Below are positions 47,755-59,835 of a stretch of DNA of 64,000 nucleotides, piece after piece. This stretch comes from Hyperoodon ampullatus (taxonomy: Eukaryota; Chordata; Mammalia; Artiodactyla; Ziphiidae). A program made the position numbers and the translations under genes. Where the stretch lies: contig OX457056.1 in NCBI GenBank assembly GCA_949752795.1, positions 181,870,428-181,934,427 of the forward strand. The letters run 5' to 3'. The notes beneath the pieces were generated by a model. It was not told where the DNA came from, made no database searches, and saw nothing but the letters and a program-made list of their open reading frames with translations. Each line of letters starts with the position of its first letter. The first letter of the stretch is position 1.

Positions 47755-47925
47755 TTCACTATGTTTCCCACCATGTGCCAGGCAACTCACAAGTGCTATT
47801 ACCTCAATTAACCACAGGACAACCCCATTAGGCACCGGTAGATTCAATTTACAGAGGAAGAAACTAAAGTTCAGGGAGGTGAAGAGACTTGCCCAAGATC
47901 AATGAAATGGTAAGTATCAGAATCA
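47755..47925 (+). mobile_element. MIR SINE
   Basis: ccaccatgtgccaggcaact and acagaggaagaaactaaag. It ends where the GGAT array begins. Confidence 0.8.
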
Positions 47926-47926
47926 G

Positions 47927-48092
47927 GATGGATGGATGGATGGGTGGATGGACAGGTGAGTGGGTTGAGTAGGTGAATGAGTGGGTGGATGGGTGTGTGG
48001 GTAGATGGATGGATGGATGGGTGGGTGGGTGGGTGGGTGGATGGATGGATGGGTGGGTGGGTGGGTGGACAGACAGATAGATGGATGGATGG
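47927..48092 (+). repeat. (GGAT/GGTG)n tandem repeat with G-quadruplex motifs
   Basis: About 166 bp of tetranucleotide units, ggat alternating with gggt blocks. Two runs of gggtgggtgggtggg (starting about 48019 and 48050) fit the four-G-tract quadruplex pattern on the plus strand. Confidence 0.95.
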
Positions 48093-49329
48093 CATTTACC
48101 CCATCACGTGTAGAGTCATGGGCTGCAATTGCAAAAGCACAGACTGAGCAAGGAATTCACCTGATAATTAAAATCCCTGAACATAGACCCCTGAATTGAT
48201 CATGACCCCAAACCATCTTGAACTGAGCCAGAACGTCAGGATCACTCACCGCACCAAGGCTTCAGCTGAGCTCAAGCCACTCTACTCCAGAAAACTGACC
48301 AGGGTGGTGGGGGCCCCTGAGACATCTTCCTGAGCTAGAAGGCCAACATCCTACACATCATGGGAAAGCAGAGCCAGAACCAGGGGGCGGGTATCCAGTG
48401 AGTACAATGAGCTCTGGGAGAAGGATCGGATGCCAGCTTTGGAGGACAAAGGCTCTGTGGGGCTGGGGCTACACCCACCCATCCAGAGCTCCACCTCCTG
48501 CTGCTTTAGTCTATTTCTCTGGGAGACTCAAAGTTCGGTGGTGAGGATATGGGGTTGTTTCTAAGGAGGCTGCTGCTGCTGGGATCCTAGCCCTCTGCAG
48601 CCTGAGCCCCTGGTTCCAGACACGCTCCAGGACACTCAGGGATTTACTTAGGAGTCTCAGGACCCGGCCTTTATACCCCTCTGCAGGAGTCTGGTTACTT
48701 CTCCCGGCTCATACCCAAGGTACCCCTAGGGTGCCATCTCAAGGTGTGAGCTCAGCCCTAGGCAGCTCAGGGAAGAGTAGAAATGGGGACACGGCATCTT
48801 AGTCACAGGTATAGCTTTGGGGGGCTGTGATGATCATTCATTCATTCTTTCATTCATTTATTCATCCATGTACCAAACGATGACTGAACACAACTGAATA
48901 CCTGAGAAGAACAGCCCAGGGCTGAGCTCTGGGGGGGCCAGGAGGGCACCTGGGAGCTCTGGGGGGACAGTGCCCAGGTCTGCTGAGGGTGGTCAGGAGA
49001 GGCTCTCCAGAGGAGAGGTCTCTGAGGTGAGAGCTGAGACATGAGGAGGAGTCCAGCACCTTAGGGATGGCGTGGGAATGGTCCTCCAAGGAGCACTGTT
49101 GGTATCATGTGAAGGAGCATGGTTCCAGGGTAGGGAGCAACACAGCAGGGCATTTAGGGTATGATGCAGCCTGTGATTCTGACTGATCAGGCTGGTGCTG
49201 GAGTGAAGGAGGGACTGGAAGGGGGCAACCGGGAGAAGGGAGGAAGCCTAGAAGCAAAAGGCATAAGGCAGGTGAGAAATGCAGGGCAGAGGAGATGGAG
49301 ATCGGGTGGGACAGTGTACTAGTGAGGTG
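48093..49329. other. Unique sequence
   Basis: No gene or large repeat. The (ATTC)n array at 48834 and MIR/L2-like wording near 48840-48890 are the only marks. Confidence 0.4.
48834..48868 (+). repeat. (ATTC)n short tandem repeat
   Basis: tcattcattcattctttcat and neighbouring units, imperfect. Confidence 0.85.
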
Positions 49330-49755
49330 GCCCCCAGCGACCTACACCACCCAGTCCCCACACCCTGTGTGCTCCTATCCCCTTGAATCTGGGCCACCCT
49401 ATGACTTGCTTTAACCAACAGAAGGTGACAGAAGTGAAGTGACTCTGGGCCAGCCGTGGGCCTAAATCCTAAAATGGCTTGGTAGCTTCCGCTGTTGTCT
49501 TCCAGGGAGAGCCACCCCCTTGTGAGCAGTGGGACTCAGTCCTGAGACCGCCATGCTCCAGGAAGCCTGAGCCAGCCATATGGAGAACTGAGGTCAAGGC
49601 CAGCCACACAAGCGAGGCCGGCGGTCCAGCTGATATGTGTAGAGCAGTGACGAGCTATCCCTGCTGAGCCCTGCCCTCATTGCAGAACGAGGGCAAATAA
49701 ATGTTTAAGTCACTTAGCTTTGGGATAGTTTGTTATGCACTAACACAACTGAAAC
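49330..49755 (+). mobile_element. MLT1-type MaLR LTR
   Basis: catgctccaggaagcctgag, a ctgagccctgccctcattg block and the 3' motif aaataaatgtttaagtcac followed by gtttgttatgcactaac match the mammalian MLT1 LTR. No internal part is present. Confidence 0.75.
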
Positions 49756-49834
49756 ATGGGGGGCGGGGGTCATACATCCTCCTAATAGCCAGCACTGCCA
49801 GGCTAAGAGTGTGACATTCCATTCGAATTCAGAG

Positions 49835-49995
49835 CAATCCTATGTGTTCCGTATCCTCATCATTTCCACTTTAAAGAGGAGGACACTGAGGCACAGAGGT
49901 GAAGTAATTTGCACAGGTAATTCACACAGCTAATTAGTGGCCGAGCTTGGATTAGAACCCAGCCTGTCTTGTTAAGAAGCCTCCGCTCTTAACCT
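49835..49995 (+). mobile_element. MIR SINE
   Basis: aaagaggaggacactgaggc, ttcacacagctaattagtgg and gcttggattagaacccagcc. Confidence 0.85.
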
Positions 49996-50234
49996 TGTGG
50001 TAGAAATTTTGGAGGGAGAGGGAACAAACTTGGCAATGGATTCATGCCGCATGGGTCTAAGGCATGTCCGTAGGTGAGGCTCGTGGTAAAAAAAGACAGC
50101 CCCTGGGAAGTGCTGGACGGGGTCTGGCAGGAAGGCCATGTGAGGCTCACTGCTCACTTAGCTTTTCAGAGTAATGCCTGTTCCCTGGTGGGCCTGACAC
50201 CTGGTTAGAGGGGGCTTCTTGAAGGTAAAAGCAC

Positions 50235-50465
50235 TTTGTAGACCACTTATTACAAACCTACCCCATACTGGCACTGGTATCTCACATTTAATTTTCACAG
50301 CAGCCTCATGATGGTGATATGTCATAACGTTCATTTTACAGGTGAGAATATGGACATCTGCCCAGGTTATGTGAGCTCTCAAAGTCACAGAGCTGGTAGG
50401 TGGGAGAGCCTGTCCTTGAATGTGGGCAGTCTGACCACCACGGGACACCTTCTTAATGATCAGCT
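50235..50465 (+). mobile_element. MIR SINE
   Basis: ttcattttacaggtgagaat and aaagtcacagagctggtagg. Confidence 0.75.
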
Positions 50466-51411
50466 CCCTGCCTCCTGCTTCTTGGGCCTGAGTCACCCTC
50501 TCTCATCTTCTCCTCCCATCACAGTTCTGATCTGTGTTAGGAGTTTGGCCAAAATTCAGTGTGCATATTATGCCGCACGTACAGCACTCACAGATATTCT
50601 GGAACTGGAAAGGACTTTACATTTTAATACGGCCTTCTCATTTTTCATGGGAAATGCGAAGTCCAGAGAGGCTAGATCCACTCCACATCAGGCATTTCTT
50701 GAGGGCCTACTATGTGCCAGGCACTAAAGTTGAGTTGGTGACAAGTTGGGGCTATCTTCAGTCAACTGCAGTTTTTGCTTTGAAACAAATAGATGTAGAG
50801 AAATGATAAGCAGAAAAGAGGCTTCACCCACCATCTCTCAAAATAAGTTTTGTGCACTTTTACCACAGTGCATGGAAGCCAGCTGATTTGGATTTAACTA
50901 TCTGGTTAAACATATTAACTAGCTCCCTCCCACACCCCCATTATCCCTCATCAACAGCATTGCTGTTATTCACTTTACAGACTCATTGCTCTGAGTTCTT
51001 TTTTCTAAAATGAAGTATGTCACTCTGGGGAAGGTGGAGTCTATCTGAAGCAAGCACACATTGCTTTGTGCTAGAAGAGGCTGTGGATCCCATAAGGAGT
51101 GGTATGCTTTTTCCTTTCTCTTAATGAGACTTAAGTCTCATTTCTCTTTTTCCTTTGGCTGCCAGGAAACTCAGGGAAATTTTAAAGTTTGGCTTTGGCA
51201 AGTATGAATTAGGCTTTCACATTTACGTTTTGTTTCCTGATTTTACTTTTCTACTTTTATTTGCATTTTCTTGGGTCCTTCATTTTTATAATTATTACCA
51301 TTGTGTTACCTTCATTTTAAGTGTTCTCATTAGAAGCCATTTCAAACCCTCTGTGGAATAACATAGGAGTATAAGTCGATAAGTGAATGTAATACCTCCT
51401 GTTTTAAACGA

Positions 51412-51632
51412 GGAGTTGGTAAACTTTTTCTGAGGTGCAGATCATAAACATATTTAAGCTTTGCCATATGGTCTCCATAGCAACTACTCAACTCTGCCCT
51501 GGTAGCATGAAATCAACCATAGACAATACAGAAATGAATGGGTGTGGCTGTGTTTCAATAAAACTTTATTTACAAAAGCAGGTGGTAAGCCAGATTTGTC
51601 CTGTGGGCTTTATGTAGTTTGCAATCCCCTGT
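51412..51632 (+). mobile_element. hAT-Charlie-type MITE
   Basis: Full element of the family seen at 9282-9690: gttggtaaactttttctgag, gccatatggtctccatagc, ccatagacaatacagaaatg, cagtttgcaatcccctg-like end. No transposase frame. Confidence 0.85.
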
Positions 51633-52479
51633 TTAGAAGACTTTTAGACCATTAGGAAATTGTTTCCTCTTAAGTTGGGAAGTACTTGGCTTCGAAAAAA
51701 AGTGAATTCCCATCTCTAAGAGGTGGGGATTCTGTCCAAGATGTCTAGTTTCCATTTCTGGGTGACAGATTAGGAAAAAGCAACTGCACAAACTGTCTGG
51801 ACAGTTGGCTCTCGGGAGAGATCCACAGTGCCCGGGAGGGGTCAGTCTCTGATACAGTGGGCTCTGACGTCTGCCAGCCAGAGCCTATTCTCCTGCACAT
51901 TTGCTGTGCCCAGTCCTCAGGGAGGGGGGTAATGGGGGCAGGGCCCCAAGGTGCATGGCCAGCCGGCTTCCCCAGCTCTGGCCAATGGGCCTTCAGCTGC
52001 TGCGGATGTTGTTTGTGGAAGGAATGTGTCTGCAGCTCCAAATTCCCACAGAGAAAGACAAGGGGAATCGTTGGGGAGAAATTCCTGGGCCACATTTTTC
52101 TTGCTGTTCATGTGGCCTGAAGCCATTGAACTTGGCCAGACTGCCCAGAGAGGGATTTTACAAAGCCCATTGTCCTTCCTGAAGCCTCACCCCCAGCCCT
52201 GCTCCCACCTGCTCTTTCTGCCTTTCTCTCTTTCCTCCCCCAGCCCCAGGAGAAATGCAGCATGGGAAAGAGCGGGAGGCCAGGGCCATGGCCCTGAGGG
52301 CTTTTGCTCCTTGTCCAGGACTGACCGGCTGCAGCAGCAGCTCCTCGAAGGCAGGCAGGGCACTTCCTAGTGGCTGTGATGGCATCAGAACTTTCCATGC
52401 ACTACAGGGGCATCGTCTCATCTACTTGAGCAGGAGTCACCAAGTGGTACACTTGCTTCAGTAATAAAAGCAACACATA

Positions 52480-52688
52480 GGGCTTCCCTGGTGGTGCAGT
52501 GGTTGAGAGTCCGCCTGCCGATGCAGGGGACGCGGGTTCGTGCCCCGTTCCAGGAAGATCCCACATGCCGCAGAGCGGCTGGGCCTGTGGGCCATGGCCA
52601 CTGAGCCTGCACGTCCGGAGCCTGTGCTCCACAACGGGAGAGGCCACAACAGTGAGAGGCCCGTGTACCACAAAAAAAAAAAAAAAAA
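52480..52688 (+). mobile_element. CHR SINE copy 11 (short form)
   Basis: Duplications aaaagcaacacata (52466-52479) and aaaagcagcacata (52689-52702). Inserted at the start of a MIR. Confidence 0.95.
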
Positions 52689-52694
52689 AAAAGC

Positions 52695-52905
52695 AGCACA
52701 TATTGAGCATCTGCTGTGTGCCAAGTACTAAGCATTCTACATATATTTACTCAAACTCCACAAGAACACTATTACAACCCCCATTTTACTGATGGGGAAA
52801 CTGAGGCACAGAGCTGCTAAGTGATTTACCTGGGGTCCCACAGCTAGTAAGAGACAGGATTTGAACTGAGGAGCCTGGCTCCAGTGTGGCTCTTACCTCT
52901 CCATT
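52695..52905 (+). mobile_element. MIR SINE, with SINE copy 11 at its start
   Basis: gagcatctgctgtgtgccaa, gatggggaaactgaggcaca and cccacagctagtaagagaca. Confidence 0.9.
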
Positions 52906-53229
52906 TCAGTACGTGCAATCCCCGATCCCTGTCGGCTTAGCATTCCATTACAGATACTGCCCTAATGGCAAGTCTCCACAGTATTAGAAAAATCCAGGTG
53001 ACAAAGCGTTTGCATAGATAAGACCTGTGCACCTTTGAAGGTTCCCAGCATCCCCACGTGCCACAGAAGATAAGACCCTCTACCATGAGCTAGGCCCATC
53101 TGTTGTCTGGTCCTCTTGGCTGAGGGCACAGCACTGTGACCTGGGGGTTAATTAGTCCTCCTTGCGGTTGTCACCATTGCTGCTGCAGCTGCTGACAGTG
53201 GAAGGGAGTGACCTCAGTTACCGGGTGAG

Positions 53230-53365
53230 TCTCTGAGTGTTTGCAATGCACCAGCCTCCAGGATTGGCAATTTGCATACATTATATGTCTTAAGCACAAC
53301 CACCCTGAGACTGAATGTAGAAAACCCCATGTCACAGATAAGGAAACCAGCACGTTAATCAGGTA
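53230..53365 (+). mobile_element. MIR fragment
   Basis: Weak match with aaccccatgtcacagataagg; diverged. Confidence 0.45.
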
Positions 53366-53369
53366 ATTA

Positions 53370-55606
53370 ATGCTGGCTGCCCTAACAAAACAACCGCAAA
53401 CCTTAGAGCCTTAACCCTATAAACATTCTTTCATGCTCAGGTCACCATCTCAAGTAGGTCAGCATGAAAGTGGGGAGGGAGGAGGCTCTGCTCCAGGCGG
53501 TCACTCAGGGACTCAGGCTCCTTCTAGGACCTCAGTGTCCTCCCCTGGATCCTTTCCAACAGAGGAGGGAAGAGGGAGCAGGGAGATCTCAGGGAATTTT
53601 AGGGGCTGAGAGCAGTCTGCAGTCACACTCCCACCCACATTCCATTATCCAGCGTTCAGTCATGTGACCCACCTTGCTGTGGGCGAGGCTAGAAAACTGT
53701 CTGCATGGACATAGGAAAGGGAAACAGGTTTGGCTGCCACCCTGGGGTTCAGAGAGGTGAGGTGCTGTGAGGGGCAGGTGGGCCATTAGATGCCCAAGCC
53801 TGTCTTTGGCCTTCGTACTGCCTTTACTAAAACTGAGTTGAATTCCAACTTCCGCCATCTTGAAAGATCTTCTGTCTTTCAGTGGGGCAATGGATGGGGC
53901 CAAAGGTGCTGAAGGGCTGTGAGGATTAACTGGGACACTAAGAGAAGTAAGTGCCCAACAGCCTTCTCTTTCATAGTAGAGCTGCAGCCAGCGGTGCTGG
54001 GCAGGTGGAGGGGCGGCACTGGGAGAATCTCAGCCCAGAGGAGAGAGGTGGGGATGGCAGAGTCCACAGAGGGGGGTTCAAGTACCTGTGCTTGCTGCTG
54101 CCCCCTAGCTGTAGAAGGAGAAAGCACAGGACAAGCCGGCTTCGCGATTCTGGTTCTGGTGGGCAAGTGTCCAGGCCACTTCCATCCCATCCTGATGCCC
54201 ATTAGGTTTCTTAGCAGAAGCTGGCCTTGGCCATGTGTCTAAAGCATAGATGCTGGGATGGGTGAAGTCCCCGTTCCCCAAGGTTTTGCTGTGGAAGTAG
54301 CAACTCTTCCAGGATGTTCTGCTCAGGCCTCAGCATTTCCCTCAGTCTGGAGGACTCCTAGCGTGATAAGGCAGGACCTCTGGGGTATGACTGTGGATGC
54401 CCTTGCTGACCACTCCCACAGGGCTGCCCCAGGATGGTGGGCATGGGGCGGGCATGGGGTGGGCCCCTCCCAAGCTGGCCTTGGTGTGTCAATGAGATTA
54501 CAGGTGTGTGGGAACGGGCTGCTGGGCACCACAGAAATACGCCCGTGGGGAGGGAGAGGGCCACCAAGCCTCTCCAGGGCCACACAGCACCTCTGGCACA
54601 TGACATCTTGCTTGGGGAGAGGGTCCACAAGCTTCTAGTGCTCCACTCTGTCAAATCACACCCAGACACACACAATTTCCAGGGCCGAGTTGGCCTCAGA
54701 TGGCCAGGTCAGATCCAGTTCTAGCATTTGATAACTCCCAAGGACCACCGTTTCTCTTCTCCCTACTCAGTTCCAGGTGGAGCTCACTAGCCCCATGGCC
54801 ACAGCACCCTTCCCACAACCAGGCCTTGGTCCACCCAACAGGTGTCCTGAACACCAAATCCCAAGAGTTTTTCAGACTATGGACTCCAACCCAATAGGGG
54901 GGTCATGAAATCAACTCAGTAGGTCTTGGCCAGTCTTTTAAAAAATGAGATAGAATCACAGAGAGTGAAAAATGCCAGTGGGCACTGCATATAGGAACAG
55001 TACTGTTCTGTGAAACCCTTGCTTCAGTGTGTGCCTGAGCCCTCAGGTGGGATGTAATGTTTATTTCTTGTCAAAAAAGTGTGAAAACACAGTGGTGATG
55101 TAGCCATCTCATTCCTTCCAGAAAACTTGGGCTCTTTGTGCAAATTAGGTCACACATTTCTCTTCCTCCCCAATTCTCCCCACAGATCCCCCTTCTGCTG
55201 CATGCCAAAGGGGGGCACGATCTTTGCCAAGCCACTCAAAACTACAAAATAGAACCCACCACTACTGGCCACAGAAGGTCCCGCTAAGCACAGATCCCAG
55301 GATGCTGGGTGCTTACTCGTCTGGCATTTGCATCTCTAAGAGGGCCACTTAAGTGATCCTTCACAGAACAAAGAAGATCAGCTTCTCTCAATTTAAAAGA
55401 AAAGAAAACCTTCCATGCTGCACATCTCTTCAGTGGAGGCTCCTGCACGGTGGGCTGGTCTGGCAGCACTTTGTTCCGACACATCTGGTGAGTTGTTGTT
55501 CCCTCTCCAGCATCATTCCTGAGACAGTTATTTGTGGAGTGCCAGTCAGTGCCAGACACGGGAAACCACAGACCAGAGCCCCCTGCCCGATGGCCCTTCT
55601 CAGCCC

Positions 55607-55608
<2 letters not shown>
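53370..55608. other. Unique sequence
   Basis: Contains the CTCF-like site at 54098. No exon, RNA gene or clear repeat recognised. Confidence 0.45.
54098..54111 (-). promoter_or_regulatory. Candidate CTCF site upstream of the alternative promoter
   Basis: The minus strand reads cagctagggggcag, containing the strong CTCF centre ctagggggcag. It points toward the plus-strand site at 45314. Confidence 0.4.

Positions 55609-55644
<36 letters not shown>
55609..55644 (+). repeat. (TG)18 microsatellite
   Basis: Uninterrupted tg dinucleotide run of about 36 bp after ccctgc. Confidence 0.95.
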
Positions 55645-55645
<1 letters not shown>

Positions 55646-55839
55646 TAAGGACGGCCACTACTCTGCCAGCTCCAGGCCTTTCCTCCCAGAGGAAGGCTCC
55701 GCCCATGGCAGGTGTGTTCTGGGCCCCACCTGCTCCAGCTCTTCCCCAGAGCCGGTCAGGAAAGGCCTGGCTCTCTAGGATGCTGGGATTCTCATCATTC
55801 CTGCCTGTGGGTGGGAGAGGCCCCTCACGTGTCTGAGTG

Positions 55840-55995
55840 GCTATGATGTACCAGGCACCGCTGCATCCCGCATCCCTGCCAAGGCCCATCAGGGTCATTA
55901 CTGTCACCATCCAGTGAGGCTCAGGAGATGAGGTGACTTTCTAGCGTGCACACAGCCAGGAAGAAGCCAGTTCTTCCCGGGATCTCGGACTCTTG
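55840..55995 (+). mobile_element. MIR fragment
   Basis: tgatgtaccaggcaccgctg, caggagatgaggtgactttc and a diverged 3' part. Confidence 0.6.
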
Positions 55996-56269
55996 CGGCT
56001 CTGTTCTTCCCACTCGACCACAGGCAGCATTTGGAAGTGACCGGTGGTGGTGCAGGTAGAGCAAATGATGGGCCATAGCTGGGTAGCAGGCTGCTCAGAT
56101 GGAGGGGCTGTGTAAGAGGATGGGGGACCTTCCAGGGAGGAGGGGAGGAAGGTGAGCCAGGTCTTTTAGGTTTGGGGCCTTAAGAGTGTGAGCTGGATTC
56201 TCCAGGCCAGTGAAAGTCAGTTCTGCTGCCAATGGCCCATTGCTCTGGCCACTTCACTACTAACTGCAT

Positions 56270-56715
56270 GGCTGTACCAGTTTGCTAGGGCTGCTGTAAC
56301 CAATCACCACAAACTGGGTGGCTTACAACAACAGAAATTTGTTCTCTCAGAGTTCTGCAGGCTAGAAGTCTGAAATGGAGGTGTTGGCAGGGCCACGCTC
56401 CTTCTGAAGGCTCTAGGGAAGGCTGTCCATGCCTCTTTACTAGTTCTGGCATTGCGGGGAATCCTCGGCCTTCCTTGGCTTGTAGCTGCATCACTCCAAT
56501 CTCTGCCTCCATCCTCACATGACCTCTCCTTTGCGTGTCTGTGTGTCCAAATTTCTTCTCATAAGGACACCAGTCATTAATTTAGGGCCCACCCCATTCC
56601 AGATGTCATCTTAACGAATTTTACCGGCAAAGACCCTATTTCCAAATAAGGTTACACTCTGAGACTGCCAGTGGACATGAATTTCGGGGGGACAATAACA
56701 GCCTCCGTCTTTTCG
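56270..56715 (+). mobile_element. Dispersed LTR-like repeat
   Basis: Recognisable mammalian repeat: gtttgctagggctgctgtaa, aactgggtggcttacaacaa, ataaggacaccagtcattaa, tgaatttcggggggacaata. I know the consensus as a widespread repeat but cannot name its family with certainty. Confidence 0.65.
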
Positions 56716-56915
56716 CAGCCATGGCCTCCTCAGCTCTGTTTCCTCCAGTGCAAGTCTGCAGAAAAGCATTAGGGGCAGCTGTGCCCTCAGAACCCAGGAA
56801 AGTTTCACTGACCTTGAGGAAAGCTTCCAAATCTGGTGGTTTTTTTTTTTTTTTTTTTTTTTTTAGTTATTGTAGCCCCAGTTTTTAACATTCTGGTGTT
56901 CCAGAATAATGTGCT

Positions 56916-57129
56916 GGGGGTTTTTTTGGGTTTTTTGCGGTACGCGGGCCTCTCACTGCTGTGGCCCCTCCTGCCGCGGAGCACAGGCTCCGGACACGCA
57001 GGCTCAGCAGCCATGGCTCACGGGCCCAGCCGCTCCGCGGCATGTGGGATCTTCTCGGACCGGGGCACGAACCCGTGCCCCCTGCATCGGCAGGCGGACT
57101 CTCAACCACTGCACCACCAGGGAAGCCCC
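56916..57129 (-). mobile_element. CHR SINE copy 12 (short form)
   Basis: Reverse-oriented short-form SINE with ataatgtgct at 56906-56915 and 57130-57139. A separate T-tract lies about 50 bp to its left. Confidence 0.94.
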
Positions 57130-57508
57130 ATAATGTGCTTTTAAAACACAACAAACTACAGGTATTTTTGTGATATATTTTTTAAAAATTGGAATCATTT
57201 ACACCTGGAAATATGCTTCAATAGACATTTGGATCCAGTAAGGAAAAGTTGTTTAGAAAGTGGTTTTCTATTCCTCCATAATCCACAGTGGGGAAAAGAA
57301 CCAAGGTGCCTCTATTGCAACATAAATCCTTATTCTGGTTCAAAGACTTTCCGAACCAGTGGCCTTTAAACACAACTCCTCGCAGCAACCCATCCACCAG
57401 ACCCGTGGGATCACCTACCCAGGAGGATGCTGCAGAAGATGAGACAAACTGGAAATGCTTTTTTTGAGATAAAACTAGAGGTCGTGATTCATTAAAAGAT
57501 GTAGCCCC

Positions 57509-57737
57509 CGGGCTTCCTTGGTGGCGCAGTGGTTGGGAGTCCGCCTGCCGATGCAGGGGACGCGGGTTTGTGCCCCGGTCCGGGGGGATCCCACATGCCG
57601 TGGAGCGGCTGGGCCCGTGAGCCATGGCCACTGAGCCTGCGCATCCGGAGGGAGCCTGTGCTCCGCAGCGGGAGAGGCCTCAATGCTGAGGGGCCCGCAT
57701 ACCGCAAAAAAAAAAAAAAAAAAGAAAGAAAGATAAA
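57509..57737 (+). mobile_element. CHR SINE copy 13 (short form)
   Basis: Exact 15-bp duplications aaaagatgtagcccc at 57494-57508 and 57738-57752. Its right half differs slightly from the other short forms. Confidence 0.95.
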
Positions 57738-57752
57738 AAAAGATGTAGCCCC

Positions 57753-58299
57753 TGCTAACCACAAAAAAGGAGTTAAAAGAAACCCTCTCGCATATTGAAT
57801 AAGAAAGAAGATTATTTGAAGGTAAAGCACTCAAGATAATATTAGATTGAAATTTAGTTTGGAACAATATCCTCAAAAATTTTATAGCAACTAGAAAAAA
57901 CGGGCACCAAAATATGCTCATGATTCAAAAATAACACCAAATAGTGTGATCTCAAGTGTTCATTATTATTAAAATTTTCTTTGTCTTATGGAGCTTGGTT
58001 TGTTATTTTTGAATAATATTTTATTAATTTCATCTGCTAATAATTTTTATTAGGAGGGTAATATTTTCAGTGTTTATGTTTTCACTTAATGCTTTTCATA
58101 TGTATGCAATTTCTATTTGAAATGTATAAAATATTTAGCTTCACTGAATTTAACAATTTTATGTATTCTGTAGCCTTTTGGTGGAAAATATTGATAATTA
58201 ATGCTGATATTTTAGAAATGCAGGGAATAAATACCTGCATTCATGTGTGTTATTTTGCTCTGGCAACTGCAATTACTAACATCTTACTTATCAGCTTCT
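57753..58299. other. AT-rich unique sequence
   Basis: Strongly AT-rich, no coding potential; could be a very old LINE remnant that I cannot name. Confidence 0.35.
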
Positions 58300-58500
58300 G
58301 CTAACTATGTTCCAGGCCTGGGGATTAATGCTCCACATGGAGATGCTCTTATTGAGTCCATTTTACAGATGAAGAGACTGAAGTTTAAAGGGTAATATGA
58401 CTCACTCAGGACCCCAGACCTGGGCAGAGGCTGAGCCACAACTGAATCTCAGACAGTGTGACTCACCACCTCACCCTTAACCACAGCCACACAAGAATGG
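58300..58500 (+). mobile_element. MIR SINE
   Basis: gtccattttacagatgaaga and a diverged 3' half. Confidence 0.75.
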
Positions 58501-59209
58501 GGTTGTCAAATGACTCAGCCAATAAATGGGGGTGTCAAATGACTCGGCCAATACACAATAACTATCATTTTCTAGCCATCTTTGATTTTGAGTTTTTAAT
58601 TGCCTACACTAGAGCTCCCAGACTCAAACCCTTATAGAGAGATGAGACAGGTAAGTTGAACTGAGAAAGCAGGTGCCAGGGTCAGGAGGGGGCCTGGGAT
58701 AGGGGCAATAGGGAGAGGTGGGGATTCTGGCCAACTGGAGGACACTCAAGCTCTGTCCAAAAGGAGCAGCTGTTACTGAGATCCTGTTAATTGTTTATAT
58801 GGAGAAAGTAGGCCCAAATTCACCCTTATAGAAATCTACATTATCAATGGGTAAAACCTTTTGCTTTTAAAAATGTTTCATGAGCCAAACAAATATGTCT
58901 TGCCGGCCAGAATCAGCCCATGGGCAATCAGCCCTGGTTTGCAGCTTGGCTTGCAGCCTGGGAACTAGACTCAATTTCTTCTCACTGTGTGCCTCTCTCT
59001 ACCATCACTTTCAGCTCCCTTCCTGCTTTTGAGTTGCTGCTCTTTCATAGGTTTAATTTATCAAGCATCTTGAAGAGCACGGCACCAGTTTCTGCACGCA
59101 CAGATGCAAGACCCTCCTTCAGAAGCTTAGAGTCCAGGGTTGGGTAGCACTGACGTCGTTTCGCTTGGGAGCATGGCTTTGCATTTAACATGCACACAAA
59201 TCGCTCAGG

Positions 59210-59335
59210 GCTTATTGCTATAACCCAGATTCTGTTTCAGTAGTTCTGGGTGGGGCCTGAGAATCTGCATTTCCAACAAGCTCCCAGTGATGCTGATGCA
59301 GCTGGTCCATGGACCACACCTGTGTACGAAGGACC
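59210..59335 (+). mobile_element. hAT-type MITE remnant
   Basis: gggtggggcctgagaatctg, catttccaacaagctcccag and gatgctgatgcagctggtcc are typical of the MER20-like non-autonomous hAT family. The left part is missing or decayed. Confidence 0.75.
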
Positions 59336-59739
59336 TAGACTAAAGAACAGCCTTGTGTCTAAGTTCCTAAGCTAAGGGCTCCCCGTCAGAGGAGTCTCTG
59401 TACCTGGGCTTGGCTTCCCAGAGGTGACCTGGGTCATTCAACCCCCCACCCACTAATTCCCTGCCACATTCCTCCCCACATGCTAATTTATCTAGAGATT
59501 TAGTCTAGCTGAGATCACTCGTAAAGAATTTTATCTACATCTTTGTTCTGAGCTGGCACTGAGCATACCTCCTCCTGCACATCACCCTTTCCCATCCGGT
59601 ATGCATATCTCTAGCTGAGGAATTTCTGTCTGCGCCCCTCTGTGTCTCAGAGCTGTGGTGCCCAGCATCCACCTTGGCTCCTGTTGGCAGCCTAAGATGG
59701 GACCCTGGACGGGGACTCACCTGGATGGACCCCGGTCTC

Positions 59740-59835
59740 CATCTTGTACTAGTCATGTGACTTTGGACAAGTTACCCCTCTGTGCCTCAGTTTCCAAATC
59801 TCTACAACAGGAGTGTAAGGTGCAATCACCTGGGA
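59740..59835 (+). mobile_element. MIR SINE, 5' half
   Basis: catgtgactttggacaagtt and gtgcctcagtttccaaatc. Confidence 0.8.

Noticed and set aside
47927..48092. CRISPR-like periodic repeats
   Set aside because: The array is a 4-bp tandem repeat without spacers, and the genome is mammalian.
47871..48095. Ser/Thr/His/Pro repeat protein from the minus strand
   Set aside because: It is a translation of the GGAT/GGTG tandem repeat.
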